Assembly (NCBI RefSeq): GCF_006874645.1
Contig: NZ_CP030082.1
Coordinates: forward strand, 124,001 to 188,000
DNA: 64,000 bases
Direction of reading: 5' to 3'
Source of the DNA: Bdellovibrio sp. ZAP7
GTDB taxonomy: Bacteria > Bdellovibrionota > Bdellovibrionia > Bdellovibrionales > Bdellovibrionaceae
Made by a program: the position numbers and the translations under genes. Within the stretch, counting starts at the first letter, position 1. Each line of letters starts with the position of its first letter. Positions 14,460-23,126 of the stretch are shown piece by piece. The notes under the pieces were generated by a model. It was not told the origin of the DNA, did not search any database, and was given only the letters and a program-made list of their open reading frames with translations.

Positions 14460-15196
14460 TTCATCTCCTTTTCAGCCTGTTTTAATTCAGAGCTGCCAGG
14501 GAAATCGCTGGAAAGGATCGCCATATATTTATTTGCTTTTGGATCGTCACCGATCTTTTTCGCAGAAATTACAATGCGTGAAAGTGCGCGAGCATCAAAA
14601 CCCAAGTTTTTATAGTTCGAGTAAAGACCTTCATAGCGTTTCAAAGCGCTGTCATAGATCTCGCGGATGAAATAGAAGTTACCGATATAATCTTCTTTTT
14701 CGGCCAGCATTTTGATTGTTGCAGAACGCTTTTCTTTGGCTTCCGCCACGTACTCAGAGTTCGGATATTTCTTAATCAAATCGCTAAGATTGATAATAGT
14801 ATCATTCGCCAAAGTTAAATCGCGGTCGATAGAAGATGGCAGCTGATTATAGTAGCTCATCCCCAAACGGAATTGAACATAGTCAGAGTTTGGAACTGTC
14901 GGATGAAGTTCTTTGAACATTTGATACGCCACTTGAGCTTCAGCGAAAGATTCCTGCTTATAGTAAACATCTGCGATTGCAAGTTCTGCTTTCGTCGCAA
15001 AGTTGCTGTAAGGGAATTTGTTTTTAACTTCGGTATAACGACGGATCGCTTCCTCGTAACGTTCTCCCTTATCGAATTCCTCAGCAATAGCGAAGGCACC
15101 GTCTGGAGTGTCAGAGTTTTTTTCCATTGTGGAGCATGCAGAAAGTAAAAATCCTGATGCGCAAATAAGTGTCATGACTCGGAGCGTTTTTAGCAT
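14456..15196 (-). CDS. bamD: BamD-like outer-membrane assembly lipoprotein
   Basis: The 246-residue product starts at the ATG at 15196, which opens a lipoprotein signal with lipobox LLSAC. TPR-like helices follow (YEEAIRRYTEVKNKFPYSNF, SFAEAQVAYQMFKELHP, LSDLIKKYPNSEYV), the pattern of BamD/ComL. BamD is the essential lipoprotein partner of BamA in inserting outer-membrane barrels. The ribosome site is weak (ACGG). The last repeat is followed by a further helical region, and the total length is normal. The TPR and hpt genes lie directly downstream. Confidence 0.88.
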   Translation of the reverse strand: MLKTLRVMTLICASGFLLSACSTMEKNSDTPDGAFAIAEEFDKGERYEEAIRRYTEVKNKFPYSNFATKAELAIADVYYKQESFAEAQVAYQMFKELHPTVPNSDYVQFRLGMSYYNQLPSSIDRDLTLANDTIINLSDLIKKYPNSEYVAEAKEKRSATIKMLAEKEDYIGNFYFIREIYDSALKRYEGLYSNYKNLGFDARALSRIVISAKKIGDDPKANKYMAILSSDFPGSSELKQAEKEMK

Positions 15197-15263
15197 GCCG
15201 TTATCATATTTTGGTCCAGAACCCACTGTCAATGAAGCGACTCATGGCGCACTGCTATCAGAG

Positions 15264-16043
15264 TCAATTGGTACGAAGAACAGCAGATTTTTTCACCCAA
15301 CCCGTGATTGAGCCAGGATATGTGACTTGGACCCAGTCATTGTTTTCATTTTGAACAATAACTTCCATGCCACCATACAAATCCAAAAGGGCCACTTGGT
15401 TGTCGCCCGGAGCAGATTGCAGGGACACTTTGTCATCCACAACTGTCGCGCGAACGATGGATTGGTCATACATTTTTAAGCTCAAAAGTGTGAGTGAAAC
15501 CAGGAAGCACAATGCCAGGAAAGTTCCAATCATCGGGAAGCCCGGCAGAGCTTTTTCTTCTGCCAAAGCGCGACGCCGCTGCCCCATAAATCCAATCAAA
15601 ATCCATCCCGCTGCGAAGAGGAAAAGAGCCGTCATGATCAGATAAGCAATCACAGAAACTGGCGCTAAAAGTTTTGCGCGAACGCTCTCATAAGTTTCGA
15701 TTTGATGAGGGATTTCTTTGATTTCCATTTGCGTTAACGCAAACTTTAGTCCAGCTCGGGCTGGTGTTAACTCGGGGTCGCTATTGAGCGCTTTTCGAAA
15801 TAAACCGATCGCCAGTGGTTTTTTACCCAATTGAAACTGGGCTAAAGCCAAGTTTGTGAGTGTAGTTGCGTTATGAGGATCCTGCTCAAGGGCTTTGGCG
15901 AATGCGTCACGGGACTGCTCGTACTCTTTTGCTGTGTAATGCTGAGTTCCTTGCTTAAAGAGCGCAGCAAAATCGGCGTCTTGAGTCCAAGCTAAAGTGG
16001 GCAAAACAAGAGTAAAAAAGAACACAATGAGTCGCGTTGTCAT
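15264..16043 (-). CDS. Membrane protein with TPR and SH3 domains (BatE-like)
   Basis: The product is 259 residues from the ATG at 16043, chosen because it opens a signal peptide (MTTRLIVFFFTLVLPTLAWT); the frame is open to 16187 but the added residues look unlike protein coding. TPR repeats (about 24-110) are followed by two membrane helices (about 130-155 and 173-192) and a C-terminal SH3-like domain (VSLQSAPGDNQVALLDLYGGMEV... GWVKKSAV). This order is that of BatE of the Bat aerotolerance cluster, though no other bat gene is here. The SH3 domain may bind peptidoglycan or protein ligands. Confidence 0.75.
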   Translation of the reverse strand: MTTRLIVFFFTLVLPTLAWTQDADFAALFKQGTQHYTAKEYEQSRDAFAKALEQDPHNATTLTNLALAQFQLGKKPLAIGLFRKALNSDPELTPARAGLKFALTQMEIKEIPHQIETYESVRAKLLAPVSVIAYLIMTALFLFAAGWILIGFMGQRRRALAEEKALPGFPMIGTFLALCFLVSLTLLSLKMYDQSIVRATVVDDKVSLQSAPGDNQVALLDLYGGMEVIVQNENNDWVQVTYPGSITGWVKKSAVLRTN

Positions 16044-16154
16044 AGTCTCGAAGTTTAGCTGGGTGTCTTGTCTTAGTCCAGAGCGAAGAGTAAACTGGAC
16101 GGGCATTTCAAATAACATGGAGATGAAGGATTTTATATCTCCGCGAAAGGTATT

Positions 16155-17531
16155 ATGAGCTCTCTTGTAGGCCATCAGATTCAGCAATCCGAAAAAGTAA
16201 ATTCTTTGATCAAAGATCTTGTCGGTGAAGTTACAAAATTAAATTCATCTCTTGAAGGCATTCGTGCCCCGCAAGACGCAAACAAAGAAGCTGGAAAGCA
16301 AAAAATTGAACAAACTGGATTGTTGCGTGGTCGTCCATTGCATTACCAATACATGGGTTCAGGCGCAGGACGTGGTCCTTACGTTGAGCTTGAAGACGGC
16401 AGCGTAAAACTTGATTTGATCAACGGCATCGGGATTCACTTGATGGGTCACGCACATCCTCGCGTGATGACAGCTGCGGTGCGTGGTTCTCTTGCTGACA
16501 TTTTGAATCAAGGGAATTTGCAGCCGAACAATGAATATCGCTTGTTTACAGAGAAGCTGGTTCAAATCGCTTCTAAAAATTCACGTTTGAAGTATGCATG
16601 GATCGCGACTTGCGGAACTATGGCGAATGAAAACGCGGTTAAAATTTCTCGTCAAAAAAATTCTCCGGCTCGGTTTATTATGTCATTCAAAGATGCCTTC
16701 GCAGGTCGTTCAACGATGATGGCAGAAGTAACGGACAATCCAGCTTATAAACAAGGTTTGCCGGAATACCACGAAGTATTGCGCGTTCCGTTCTATGATA
16801 AACGCGATCCTAAGTCTGGCGAAAAAGCATTAGCTGCGATGAAAGAACACGTGGCAAAACACGAAGGCAATATCTGTGCATTCGGCTTTGAGCCAATGCT
16901 GGGTGAGGGCGGTTACCAAGCGGCTCCGCGTGAGTTCTTCGTTCCACTTTTGGAATACTGTAAATCTAAAAATATCGCAGTATGGGCTGACGAAGTTCAA
17001 ACGTTCACTCGCACGGGTGAATACTTTGCGTTTGAAACATTGGGCTTGGGTCAATACATCGACATTTGCACAATCGCAAAGACAGCACAAATTGGCGCGA
17101 CTCTTTACACTGAAGAGTACAACCCAAAACCAGGTTTGATCGCTGGTACTTTCTCTGGCGCTTCTCCTTGTCTGGCTGCTGGTGTTGAAATGTTGAACAT
17201 GCTTTCTGAAGGCTTCTTGGGTCCTCAAGGTCGCATCCAACAAATTCACAAGCGCTTTATCGATGGCATCAACAAAATGAACGACACAACTTGCAAAGGC
17301 ATTGCGACTGATGCAGGTGGTATGGGCTTGATGGTAGCTTTCACTCCGCATGACGGTAAGAAAGACAACGTAAATGCTTTCTTAAATAAGCTATATGCGA
17401 ACGGCGTTATTGCATTCCCGTGCGGTAAAGATCCAGTACGTGCGCGTTTCTTGATCCCGGCAATTATTCAAGATCAAGACATTGATATCGCATTGAAGGT
17501 GATCGAAAAAACGCTTCTTGAAGGGGTGTAA
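16155..17531 (+). CDS. Class III PLP aminotransferase, probably for succinyl- or acetylornithine
   Basis: This 458-residue fold-type I enzyme has the cofactor Asp in VWADEVQTF (D279) and the PLP lysine in CTIAKTAQIGA (K309). It belongs with acetylornithine, succinylornithine, GABA and lysine-6 aminotransferases and has an N-terminal extension of about 55 residues. It heads a four-gene run with an M20 deacylase, AstA and AstD, so the likely reaction is succinylornithine plus 2-oxoglutarate to succinylglutamate semialdehyde plus glutamate (the AstC step). Lysine 6-transaminase activity is the main alternative. AAAGG precedes the ATG. Confidence 0.8.
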   Translation: MSSLVGHQIQQSEKVNSLIKDLVGEVTKLNSSLEGIRAPQDANKEAGKQKIEQTGLLRGRPLHYQYMGSGAGRGPYVELEDGSVKLDLINGIGIHLMGHAHPRVMTAAVRGSLADILNQGNLQPNNEYRLFTEKLVQIASKNSRLKYAWIATCGTMANENAVKISRQKNSPARFIMSFKDAFAGRSTMMAEVTDNPAYKQGLPEYHEVLRVPFYDKRDPKSGEKALAAMKEHVAKHEGNICAFGFEPMLGEGGYQAAPREFFVPLLEYCKSKNIAVWADEVQTFTRTGEYFAFETLGLGQYIDICTIAKTAQIGATLYTEEYNPKPGLIAGTFSGASPCLAAGVEMLNMLSEGFLGPQGRIQQIHKRFIDGINKMNDTTCKGIATDAGGMGLMVAFTPHDGKKDNVNAFLNKLYANGVIAFPCGKDPVRARFLIPAIIQDQDIDIALKVIEKTLLEGV

Positions 17532-18884
17532 TTGGATTTCGTTGAGTCTTGCCGTCAGTTCATAGCTATCGACAGCACCCCCGCTCATGGTAACAAAGAG
17601 TTGGCGCGTTGGGCGGCTGCATTTTGTCGTCAGCGCGGACTGATCGTTGAAGAACAAGTGGAAGTTGTCGGGGACTTGGAGCAGATCAATATCATCGCTC
17701 GCCCGGCATCTTTATTAGAGCGTCCGGGTGCAGAGTTCCTGCTGCAAACGCATTTGGATACGGCAGACCCAGGGCCCTTTGCATTGTGGACTGAAACGGG
17801 GAGCAATCCCTACGATGCTCACATTATTGATGGTAAGATTTACGGTTTAGGTACAGCCGACGTAAAACTTGATTTCCTGTGCAAGCTTGAAGCCATGGCT
17901 TCCTTCGCAGGATCTCGTAACTGGCGCTTGCCACCGGTTTTGGTGGGTACGTTTGGTGAAGAGACAGGAATGCAGGGTGCGCTCAAATTGATTCGTAAAA
18001 ACAAGGTCGCCGCAAAGATGGCTTTGATTGGTGAGCCCAGTGACCTGCAATTAGTTAACGCTGCCAAAGGTTTTGCGACTGTGGAGATCAGAGTTCCTTT
18101 TTCGGAAGAGGAAATTCGCTATCGCGACGAACACAATCTTCGCGAAAGTACGTCAACACAGTCGAAACTTTTCAGAGGTAAGGCTGCGCACTCTTCCATG
18201 CCTCATTTGGGCGAAAGTGCGATCACGAAAATGCTGGAGTATTTAACGATGCTTCCAGATACGGTGAACATCATGGAAATTGATGGCGGCATCAATTTTA
18301 ATACAGTTCCGAGTAATGCATTTTTAGAGATCGATATGATCTCGACTGTAAAAACTCCGATTGCAACCAAGCTTGCGAATATTTATCGCGGTTTAAAGGA
18401 ATTGGAAAAAGAGTTTTTAAAATATGAAGACAAAGAGTTCTTCCCAAGTACGCCGACTTTGAACATCGGTTTGGTGCGCACGAATGAAAATGACGTGCAG
18501 ATCTCGGGAAGCTGCAGACTGCCACCTATCATTACTCATGAGATTTATGAGAAATGGATGGAGCAGCTGCGCAGTCTTTGTGAACAAAACGGCGCGGTCT
18601 TCAGCGTGAATGATTATAAAAAACCATTCCGCACAGAAGTAAATTCTATTCTGGTTAAAGGTTGTCTGGATGAATTGCGTGCGTTGGGTTTAAAGGCCGA
18701 GCCGACGACACAACCGTCGACAAATGAAGCGAGTATTTTTTCGCGCATTGGTGTCGAGTGTGCTTGTTTCGGTCCGGGCAAGCGAGAAGGTAACGTTCAC
18801 ACTCCTCAGGAACATGTGGCCATTGAGGATTTGTATAAGGCCACTGAATTTTATAAGAAAGTCATCGAAAGGTTTTGCTTATGA
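17532..18884 (+). CDS. M20-family deacylase/peptidase, ArgE/DapE-like
   Basis: The 450-residue zinc enzyme has the ordered M20 ligands: LQTHLDTADP, GLGTADVKLD, GEETG, GEPSD and a late His in EGNVHTPQEH. A dimerisation domain lies between about 180 and 320. Such enzymes hydrolyse N-acyl amino acids (acetylornithine, succinyl-diaminopimelate). Within an AstC-AstA-AstD-like operon it may remove succinate from succinylglutamate or act on an acyl-ornithine, taking the place of the unrelated AstE. It begins with TTG directly after the aminotransferase stop, with AAGGGG as ribosome site. Confidence 0.8.
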   Translation: MDFVESCRQFIAIDSTPAHGNKELARWAAAFCRQRGLIVEEQVEVVGDLEQINIIARPASLLERPGAEFLLQTHLDTADPGPFALWTETGSNPYDAHIIDGKIYGLGTADVKLDFLCKLEAMASFAGSRNWRLPPVLVGTFGEETGMQGALKLIRKNKVAAKMALIGEPSDLQLVNAAKGFATVEIRVPFSEEEIRYRDEHNLRESTSTQSKLFRGKAAHSSMPHLGESAITKMLEYLTMLPDTVNIMEIDGGINFNTVPSNAFLEIDMISTVKTPIATKLANIYRGLKELEKEFLKYEDKEFFPSTPTLNIGLVRTNENDVQISGSCRLPPIITHEIYEKWMEQLRSLCEQNGAVFSVNDYKKPFRTEVNSILVKGCLDELRALGLKAEPTTQPSTNEASIFSRIGVECACFGPGKREGNVHTPQEHVAIEDLYKATEFYKKVIERFCL

Positions 18885-19909
18885 GTTTTCTGATAAGACC
18901 TGTTCGGCACGACGATTTGAACCAGTTGGTTGATTTAGCAAAACAATTTAATTTGCTGAATCTGCCGGGTGATAAAAAAGTTTTAAGTGAAAAGATTGAT
19001 CGAAGTGAGCAGTCTTTCGCAGATAAACTGGTTAAAACTAAAGCCGAATATCTATTTGTAGTTGAAGACATTGAAGAGAAACAAATTGTGGGAAGCTCAT
19101 TGATCCTTGCCAAGCATGGCAACGATGAAGTGCCGCACAGTTATTTCAAAATTATAAAACGCGATCACTTTTCCCAGGATTTGGGAATCGGGTTCATCCA
19201 TCAAGTATTGCGCTTCCAGCTGGATTTTGACGGTCCAACTGAAATCGGAGGACTTCTTGTCGATAGATCCTATCGCCGTCGTCCGGAAAAATTAGGTAAG
19301 CAAATCAGTCTTTCCCGTTTCTTGTATATGGCGATTCATCCTGACAAGTTCGAAGAGCGCGTTTTGTGTGAACTGACGCCGCCCCTGACGGATGAAGGTC
19401 GAAGTGAATTCTGGGAGGCCTTGGGTCGTCGATTCACTGGTTTGCCTTATCAGGAAGCGGATGCTTTAAGTCAGTCGCATAAAGAGTTTATCGAAAGTCT
19501 GTTCCCCCAAGACGATATTTATATGGCCCTTTTGGATTCCAAGGCGCGCTTGGTTTTAGGTCGTGTAGGTGAGGCGACGAAACCGGCGCAACATCTTTTG
19601 GAAAGTATCGGATTTAATTACCTGGATGAGGTCGATCCATTTGATGGCGGACCTCACTATGGTGCACAAACAGCGGATATTTTACCCATTAGACAGGGTA
19701 AACGCTTGATAGTTGCGAATGGAAAAGATTGTACCTTTAAAGAACAGTATTTAGTTGCCACCACCGGGGACGAATTCAGAGCCACGATGTGTTCTGTGGA
19801 TATTCGGGACGGTGAAGTGAATCTTCCCGCAAAAGCGCTGCAAATTTTAGGCGTGGAAGTTGGCGAAGAAGTTTTTGCAGCCCCCTTTCACTACAACAGA
19901 GGAAGTTAA
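18881..19909 (+). CDS. astA: Arginine N-succinyltransferase-like enzyme (AstA)
   Basis: The 342-residue protein matches the AstA family of the GNAT fold: SFLIRPVRHDDLNQLVDLA at the start, EIGGLLVDRSYRRRPEKLGKQ for the succinyl-CoA site, and a late segment GFNYLDEVDPFDGGPHYGA typical of AstA. It transfers succinate from succinyl-CoA to arginine or ornithine. The start is the ATG at 18881, overlapping the deacylase stop as ATGA. The length is normal. AstB (succinylarginine dihydrolase) is not in the operon, so ornithine may be the real substrate. Confidence 0.88.
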   Translation: MSFLIRPVRHDDLNQLVDLAKQFNLLNLPGDKKVLSEKIDRSEQSFADKLVKTKAEYLFVVEDIEEKQIVGSSLILAKHGNDEVPHSYFKIIKRDHFSQDLGIGFIHQVLRFQLDFDGPTEIGGLLVDRSYRRRPEKLGKQISLSRFLYMAIHPDKFEERVLCELTPPLTDEGRSEFWEALGRRFTGLPYQEADALSQSHKEFIESLFPQDDIYMALLDSKARLVLGRVGEATKPAQHLLESIGFNYLDEVDPFDGGPHYGAQTADILPIRQGKRLIVANGKDCTFKEQYLVATTGDEFRATMCSVDIRDGEVNLPAKALQILGVEVGEEVFAAPFHYNRGS

Positions 19910-19912
19910 CAC

Positions 19913-21430
19913 ATGAGCACCACCATTTTTCCGATCAATTACAAAGGTGATTTTATCAACGGTCGTTTCATTCCGGTTACTAAAGGCGATGGTGAAGTTA
20001 AAAACTTAAGCCCTGCTGATTTGAATGACCTGATCATGACGGTGCCATTTAAGCATGACCACATGGACGAAGCTTGTGTCGCAGCAAAAAAAGCCTATCC
20101 CAAATGGGCGACACTTTCGATGGACGAAAGAAAAACTTATCTGCTGCGCCTGAAAGAGATGTTTGATTCTCATGCAGAACAGTTTGCGCAGATTATTTCA
20201 CGCGATACTGGTAAACCCGCGTGGGAAGCGATGACTGAAGCGAAAGCTTTGGGTGCAAAGATCGATATCACATTGAATCACTCAACAAAGCTGGTTGCTG
20301 ATGAAAGAATTCCAAATGCTTTGCCACAAGTGGAGGGGGTTATCCGTCATCGCTCGCGTGGGGTGATGGCTGTTGTCGGTCCTTTCAACTTTCCAGCGCA
20401 TTTGCCAAATGGTCATATCATTCCGGCATTGATTGTGGGAAACACGGTTGTTTTTAAACCTTCCGAACAAACGCCGGCTGTGGGTCAATTCATGGCAGAG
20501 ATGTTTGAAAAGGCTCAGTTCCCTCCTGGCGTATTCAATATGGTTCAGGGTGATGGAGCTGGTGGTGGTCGCTTGGTGGCAAATGAACACGTGGATGGCG
20601 TCCTGTTCACCGGTTCTTACGAAGTCGGTTTGAAAATCAAACAAGAGACTTTGAATCACTATTGGAAAATTCTTGCTCTTGAAATGGGCGGTAAGAATGC
20701 GACAGTGGTTTGGGAAGATGCGGACATGGATAAAGCGGTTTATGAATCGCTGGTGGGTGCGTATATGACTGCGGGTCAACGTTGCTCTTGCACAAGCCGA
20801 ATCATCGTTCATCCAAAAATTGCGGATGAGTTTACGGAAAGATTCTATCAAGCCGCTAAAAAACTTTCGATTGGCCACTGGACTGAAAATACATTCATGG
20901 GCCCATTGATTACGTCGGCGTCTGTGGAAAAATACATCCGCTTCCAGGAAATCGCGAATCGTGAAAACTGTGAAAGCTTGATGCGTGGTAAATCTTTGGA
21001 TCTAAAGAACAAAGGTTACTATGTGACGCCTTCGATTCACTTGGTGAAAAAGTTTGATCCGAACTCTGTATATCAAAAATCAGAGATCTTTGGACCTAAC
21101 GTGGCGATTTACACGACTGGCGACTGGAATCATGCGATGGAAATCGTTAATTCCACGGGCTATGGCTTGGTCATGGCGTTGTTCTCTAAAAACAAAGAGC
21201 TTTACGAAGATGCTTTGTTTAAAGCGCGTGTGGGCTTGCTAAATTGGAATCGTACAACGAATGGTGCAAGTTCTCGTCTGCCATTTGGTGGTATGGGTAA
21301 ATCTGGTAACGACAGAGCTTCAGCTCACTATGCGATTCAGTATTGCACAGTGCCTGTGGCAAGCCTTGAGGATCCAACTCCATTTGATCCAACTAAGATT
21401 CTTCCAGGTATGAATTTGGATATGAAGTAA
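19913..21430 (+). CDS. astD: Succinylglutamate-semialdehyde dehydrogenase-like (AstD)
   Basis: This 505-residue aldehyde dehydrogenase has the catalytic Cys in TAGQRCSCTSRI, the general base Glu in LALEMGGKN and the NAD loop FTGSYEVG. The GQRCSC form is typical of AstD. It oxidises succinylglutamate semialdehyde to succinylglutamate with NAD. It lies three bases after astA with GAGGAAG upstream. The four-gene order supports the AST-type assignment over a generic ALDH. Confidence 0.87.
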   Translation: MSTTIFPINYKGDFINGRFIPVTKGDGEVKNLSPADLNDLIMTVPFKHDHMDEACVAAKKAYPKWATLSMDERKTYLLRLKEMFDSHAEQFAQIISRDTGKPAWEAMTEAKALGAKIDITLNHSTKLVADERIPNALPQVEGVIRHRSRGVMAVVGPFNFPAHLPNGHIIPALIVGNTVVFKPSEQTPAVGQFMAEMFEKAQFPPGVFNMVQGDGAGGGRLVANEHVDGVLFTGSYEVGLKIKQETLNHYWKILALEMGGKNATVVWEDADMDKAVYESLVGAYMTAGQRCSCTSRIIVHPKIADEFTERFYQAAKKLSIGHWTENTFMGPLITSASVEKYIRFQEIANRENCESLMRGKSLDLKNKGYYVTPSIHLVKKFDPNSVYQKSEIFGPNVAIYTTGDWNHAMEIVNSTGYGLVMALFSKNKELYEDALFKARVGLLNWNRTTNGASSRLPFGGMGKSGNDRASAHYAIQYCTVPVASLEDPTPFDPTKILPGMNLDMK

Positions 21431-22545
21431 TGAAAAAAACAGTAGTTGTTCTTGTTAGTGCATTTGTTGCTTTAGTGGTCGCAGTTGGCGTGTGTGTAGG
21501 TTTTTTAGGCTACCAATACGCCAGTACGGCTCCAAGTAGCGTGGCCCAAGATGTGGTTTATGAAGTTGTGCCGGGTAAGGCATTTAACACTATCGCCAAA
21601 GATCTTGAGAACAAGGGCTTGGTCCGTAATGCTTTCTTTTTTTCTATGTACGCGCGTTTTAAAAACGAACGTTCGAAAGTGAAAGTGGGCGAGTATTTAT
21701 TAAGAACCAATATGACTCCGAATGAAGTTCTGGATGTGATTACATCTGGAAAAAGCATTGCACGTGCCTTTACGGTCAGTGAAGGTCTAAGTATCTACGA
21801 AATTTCAGACCTTTATGAAAAAGAAGGCTTCGGAACAGCTGCTGAATTTATGCGCCTGGTGCGCGATCCCGCTTTTATTCAGTCTGTTTTGGGTGAAAAG
21901 CAGGAAAGCTTAGAGGGTTACCTATTTCCAGAAACTTACATGCTAACGAAGTTCACAGATACCAAGGGACTTCTGCAGGCGATGGTGAAAAGATTCTTGT
22001 ACGTGTACAACGAAATCCAGCCGCAATCTCATTTGCAGGGTTGGAGTCGTCATCAGATCGTGACGTTGGCAAGTATTGTGGAAAAAGAGACGGGTGCTCC
22101 GGAAGAACGTCCTCGTATTTCCTCGGTCTTTCATAATCGTATCCAAAAAAACATGAAGTTACAGACGGATCCGACGATCATTTACGGCAAAGCTGAAACT
22201 TTAGGTAAAATCGTGATCAATATCACTCGTGCTGATCTGTCGACGCCGACTCGCTATAATACTTATGTGATTTCCGGTCTGCCTCCAGGTCCTATCGCAA
22301 ATCCGGGTCGTGAAGCCCTGCTAGCTGCGATGAATCCTGCGAAGACGGAATATCTATTCTTTGTAAGTCAAAATGATGGTACGCATGTGTTTTCAGAAAA
22401 CTATCAGGCCCACGAGGCGGCAGTTAAACGCTTCCAGGTGAATGCAAAAGCTCGCGAAGGTAAGTCTTGGAGAGACCTTAAGAATCGTCCTGCTGGCGAA
22501 AAAGAAGTCGGGGCAGGGACGGGAGCAAAGAAAGTAACGAAGTAA
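21430..22545 (+). CDS. mltG: Endolytic murein transglycosylase MltG
   Basis: The 371-residue protein has one N-terminal membrane helix (about 5-25), a LysM-like region (YEVVPGKAFNTIAKDLENKG) and a YceG domain with the catalytic Glu region EGYLFPETYML and ASIVEKETG. It cuts nascent glycan strands and sets their length. Its ATG shares a base with the astD stop (TAATG), so it is translated as part of that operon although unrelated in function. A basic Ala/Gly/Lys tail ends the protein, and the last codons form one arm of a terminator. Confidence 0.93.
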   Translation: MKKTVVVLVSAFVALVVAVGVCVGFLGYQYASTAPSSVAQDVVYEVVPGKAFNTIAKDLENKGLVRNAFFFSMYARFKNERSKVKVGEYLLRTNMTPNEVLDVITSGKSIARAFTVSEGLSIYEISDLYEKEGFGTAAEFMRLVRDPAFIQSVLGEKQESLEGYLFPETYMLTKFTDTKGLLQAMVKRFLYVYNEIQPQSHLQGWSRHQIVTLASIVEKETGAPEERPRISSVFHNRIQKNMKLQTDPTIIYGKAETLGKIVINITRADLSTPTRYNTYVISGLPPGPIANPGREALLAAMNPAKTEYLFFVSQNDGTHVFSENYQAHEAAVKRFQVNAKAREGKSWRDLKNRPAGEKEVGAGTGAKKVTK

Positions 22546-22558
22546 TCTACTTCGTTAC
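22534..22558. terminator. Bidirectional terminator shared by mltG and the convergent gene
   Basis: GTAACGAAGTA (22534-22544) and TACTTCGTTAC (22548-22558) are perfect reverse complements with a three-base loop, flanked by AAA and GTTTTC. Both stop codons lie inside it, so both proteins end Val-Thr-Lys. Confidence 0.8.
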
Positions 22559-23044
22559 GTTTTCTTCGGGTGAGCTCACTTTATCAAAACCATGAGTCGT
22601 CGAGTTGTATTTAAAGATATTTAGTCTTGGCACCATTTGATCATCAAATGTCGGTGCCACGATTTCTGAAGTCCCGTCACCATCAACATCGGTCAAAGCC
22701 AGATTCGTAGAATTTCCTTTTAAAGAAAAATATCCGTCTCGTGACTCTGCTAATGGAATTTTTGCCATAAGGGTCATGCCATCGGCTGCTTCCAGGTTAT
22801 AGACTTCAAGCTCTAGGAAGTTCTTGCTTTGAATTTTCAGAACCGTGACTTTGGGGCCCTGCTGAGTTAACGAACCGCTTACTTTTGCAATGACCACGCG
22901 ACTTTCAGGGGAGAAAAGATCCTTCACTGACGTACGCAGATTTGGAATTACCGCAATTGTGGTCACAACCATTGCGACAATGGCCAAACTGACCATCAGG
23001 ATGATTTCTTTTTTAGTGAAAGTAGAATCTGTTTTGGAAGTCAT
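22547..23044 (-). CDS. Membrane-anchored protein with an FG-GAP/VCBS-like motif
   Basis: This 165-residue protein has a single membrane helix (about 15-33) and an exported domain. It carries TDVDGDGTSEIVAPTFDD, the calcium-binding DxDxDG pattern of FG-GAP/VCBS repeats, but only one copy. The function is unknown. It is convergent with mltG and divergent from lysC. The ribosome site is weak. A single repeat cannot make a propeller, so it may be a degenerate or novel small domain. Confidence 0.65.
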   Translation of the reverse strand: MTSKTDSTFTKKEIILMVSLAIVAMVVTTIAVIPNLRTSVKDLFSPESRVVIAKVSGSLTQQGPKVTVLKIQSKNFLELEVYNLEAADGMTLMAKIPLAESRDGYFSLKGNSTNLALTDVDGDGTSEIVAPTFDDQMVPRLNIFKYNSTTHGFDKVSSPEENVTK

Positions 23045-23126
23045 AGAAAAAAGTTTGCCATAAAGTCATTGAAGTAAAAACAAGAAAAGACTTAAGATCT
23101 TGGAGATTCTTACTGCGGAGGGTTTG

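Noticed and set aside
16076..16100. Inverted repeat GTCCAG...CTGGAC upstream of the AST-like operon
   Set aside because: Arms are only six bases with a 13-base gap, and they do not resemble an ArgR box; chance is likely.
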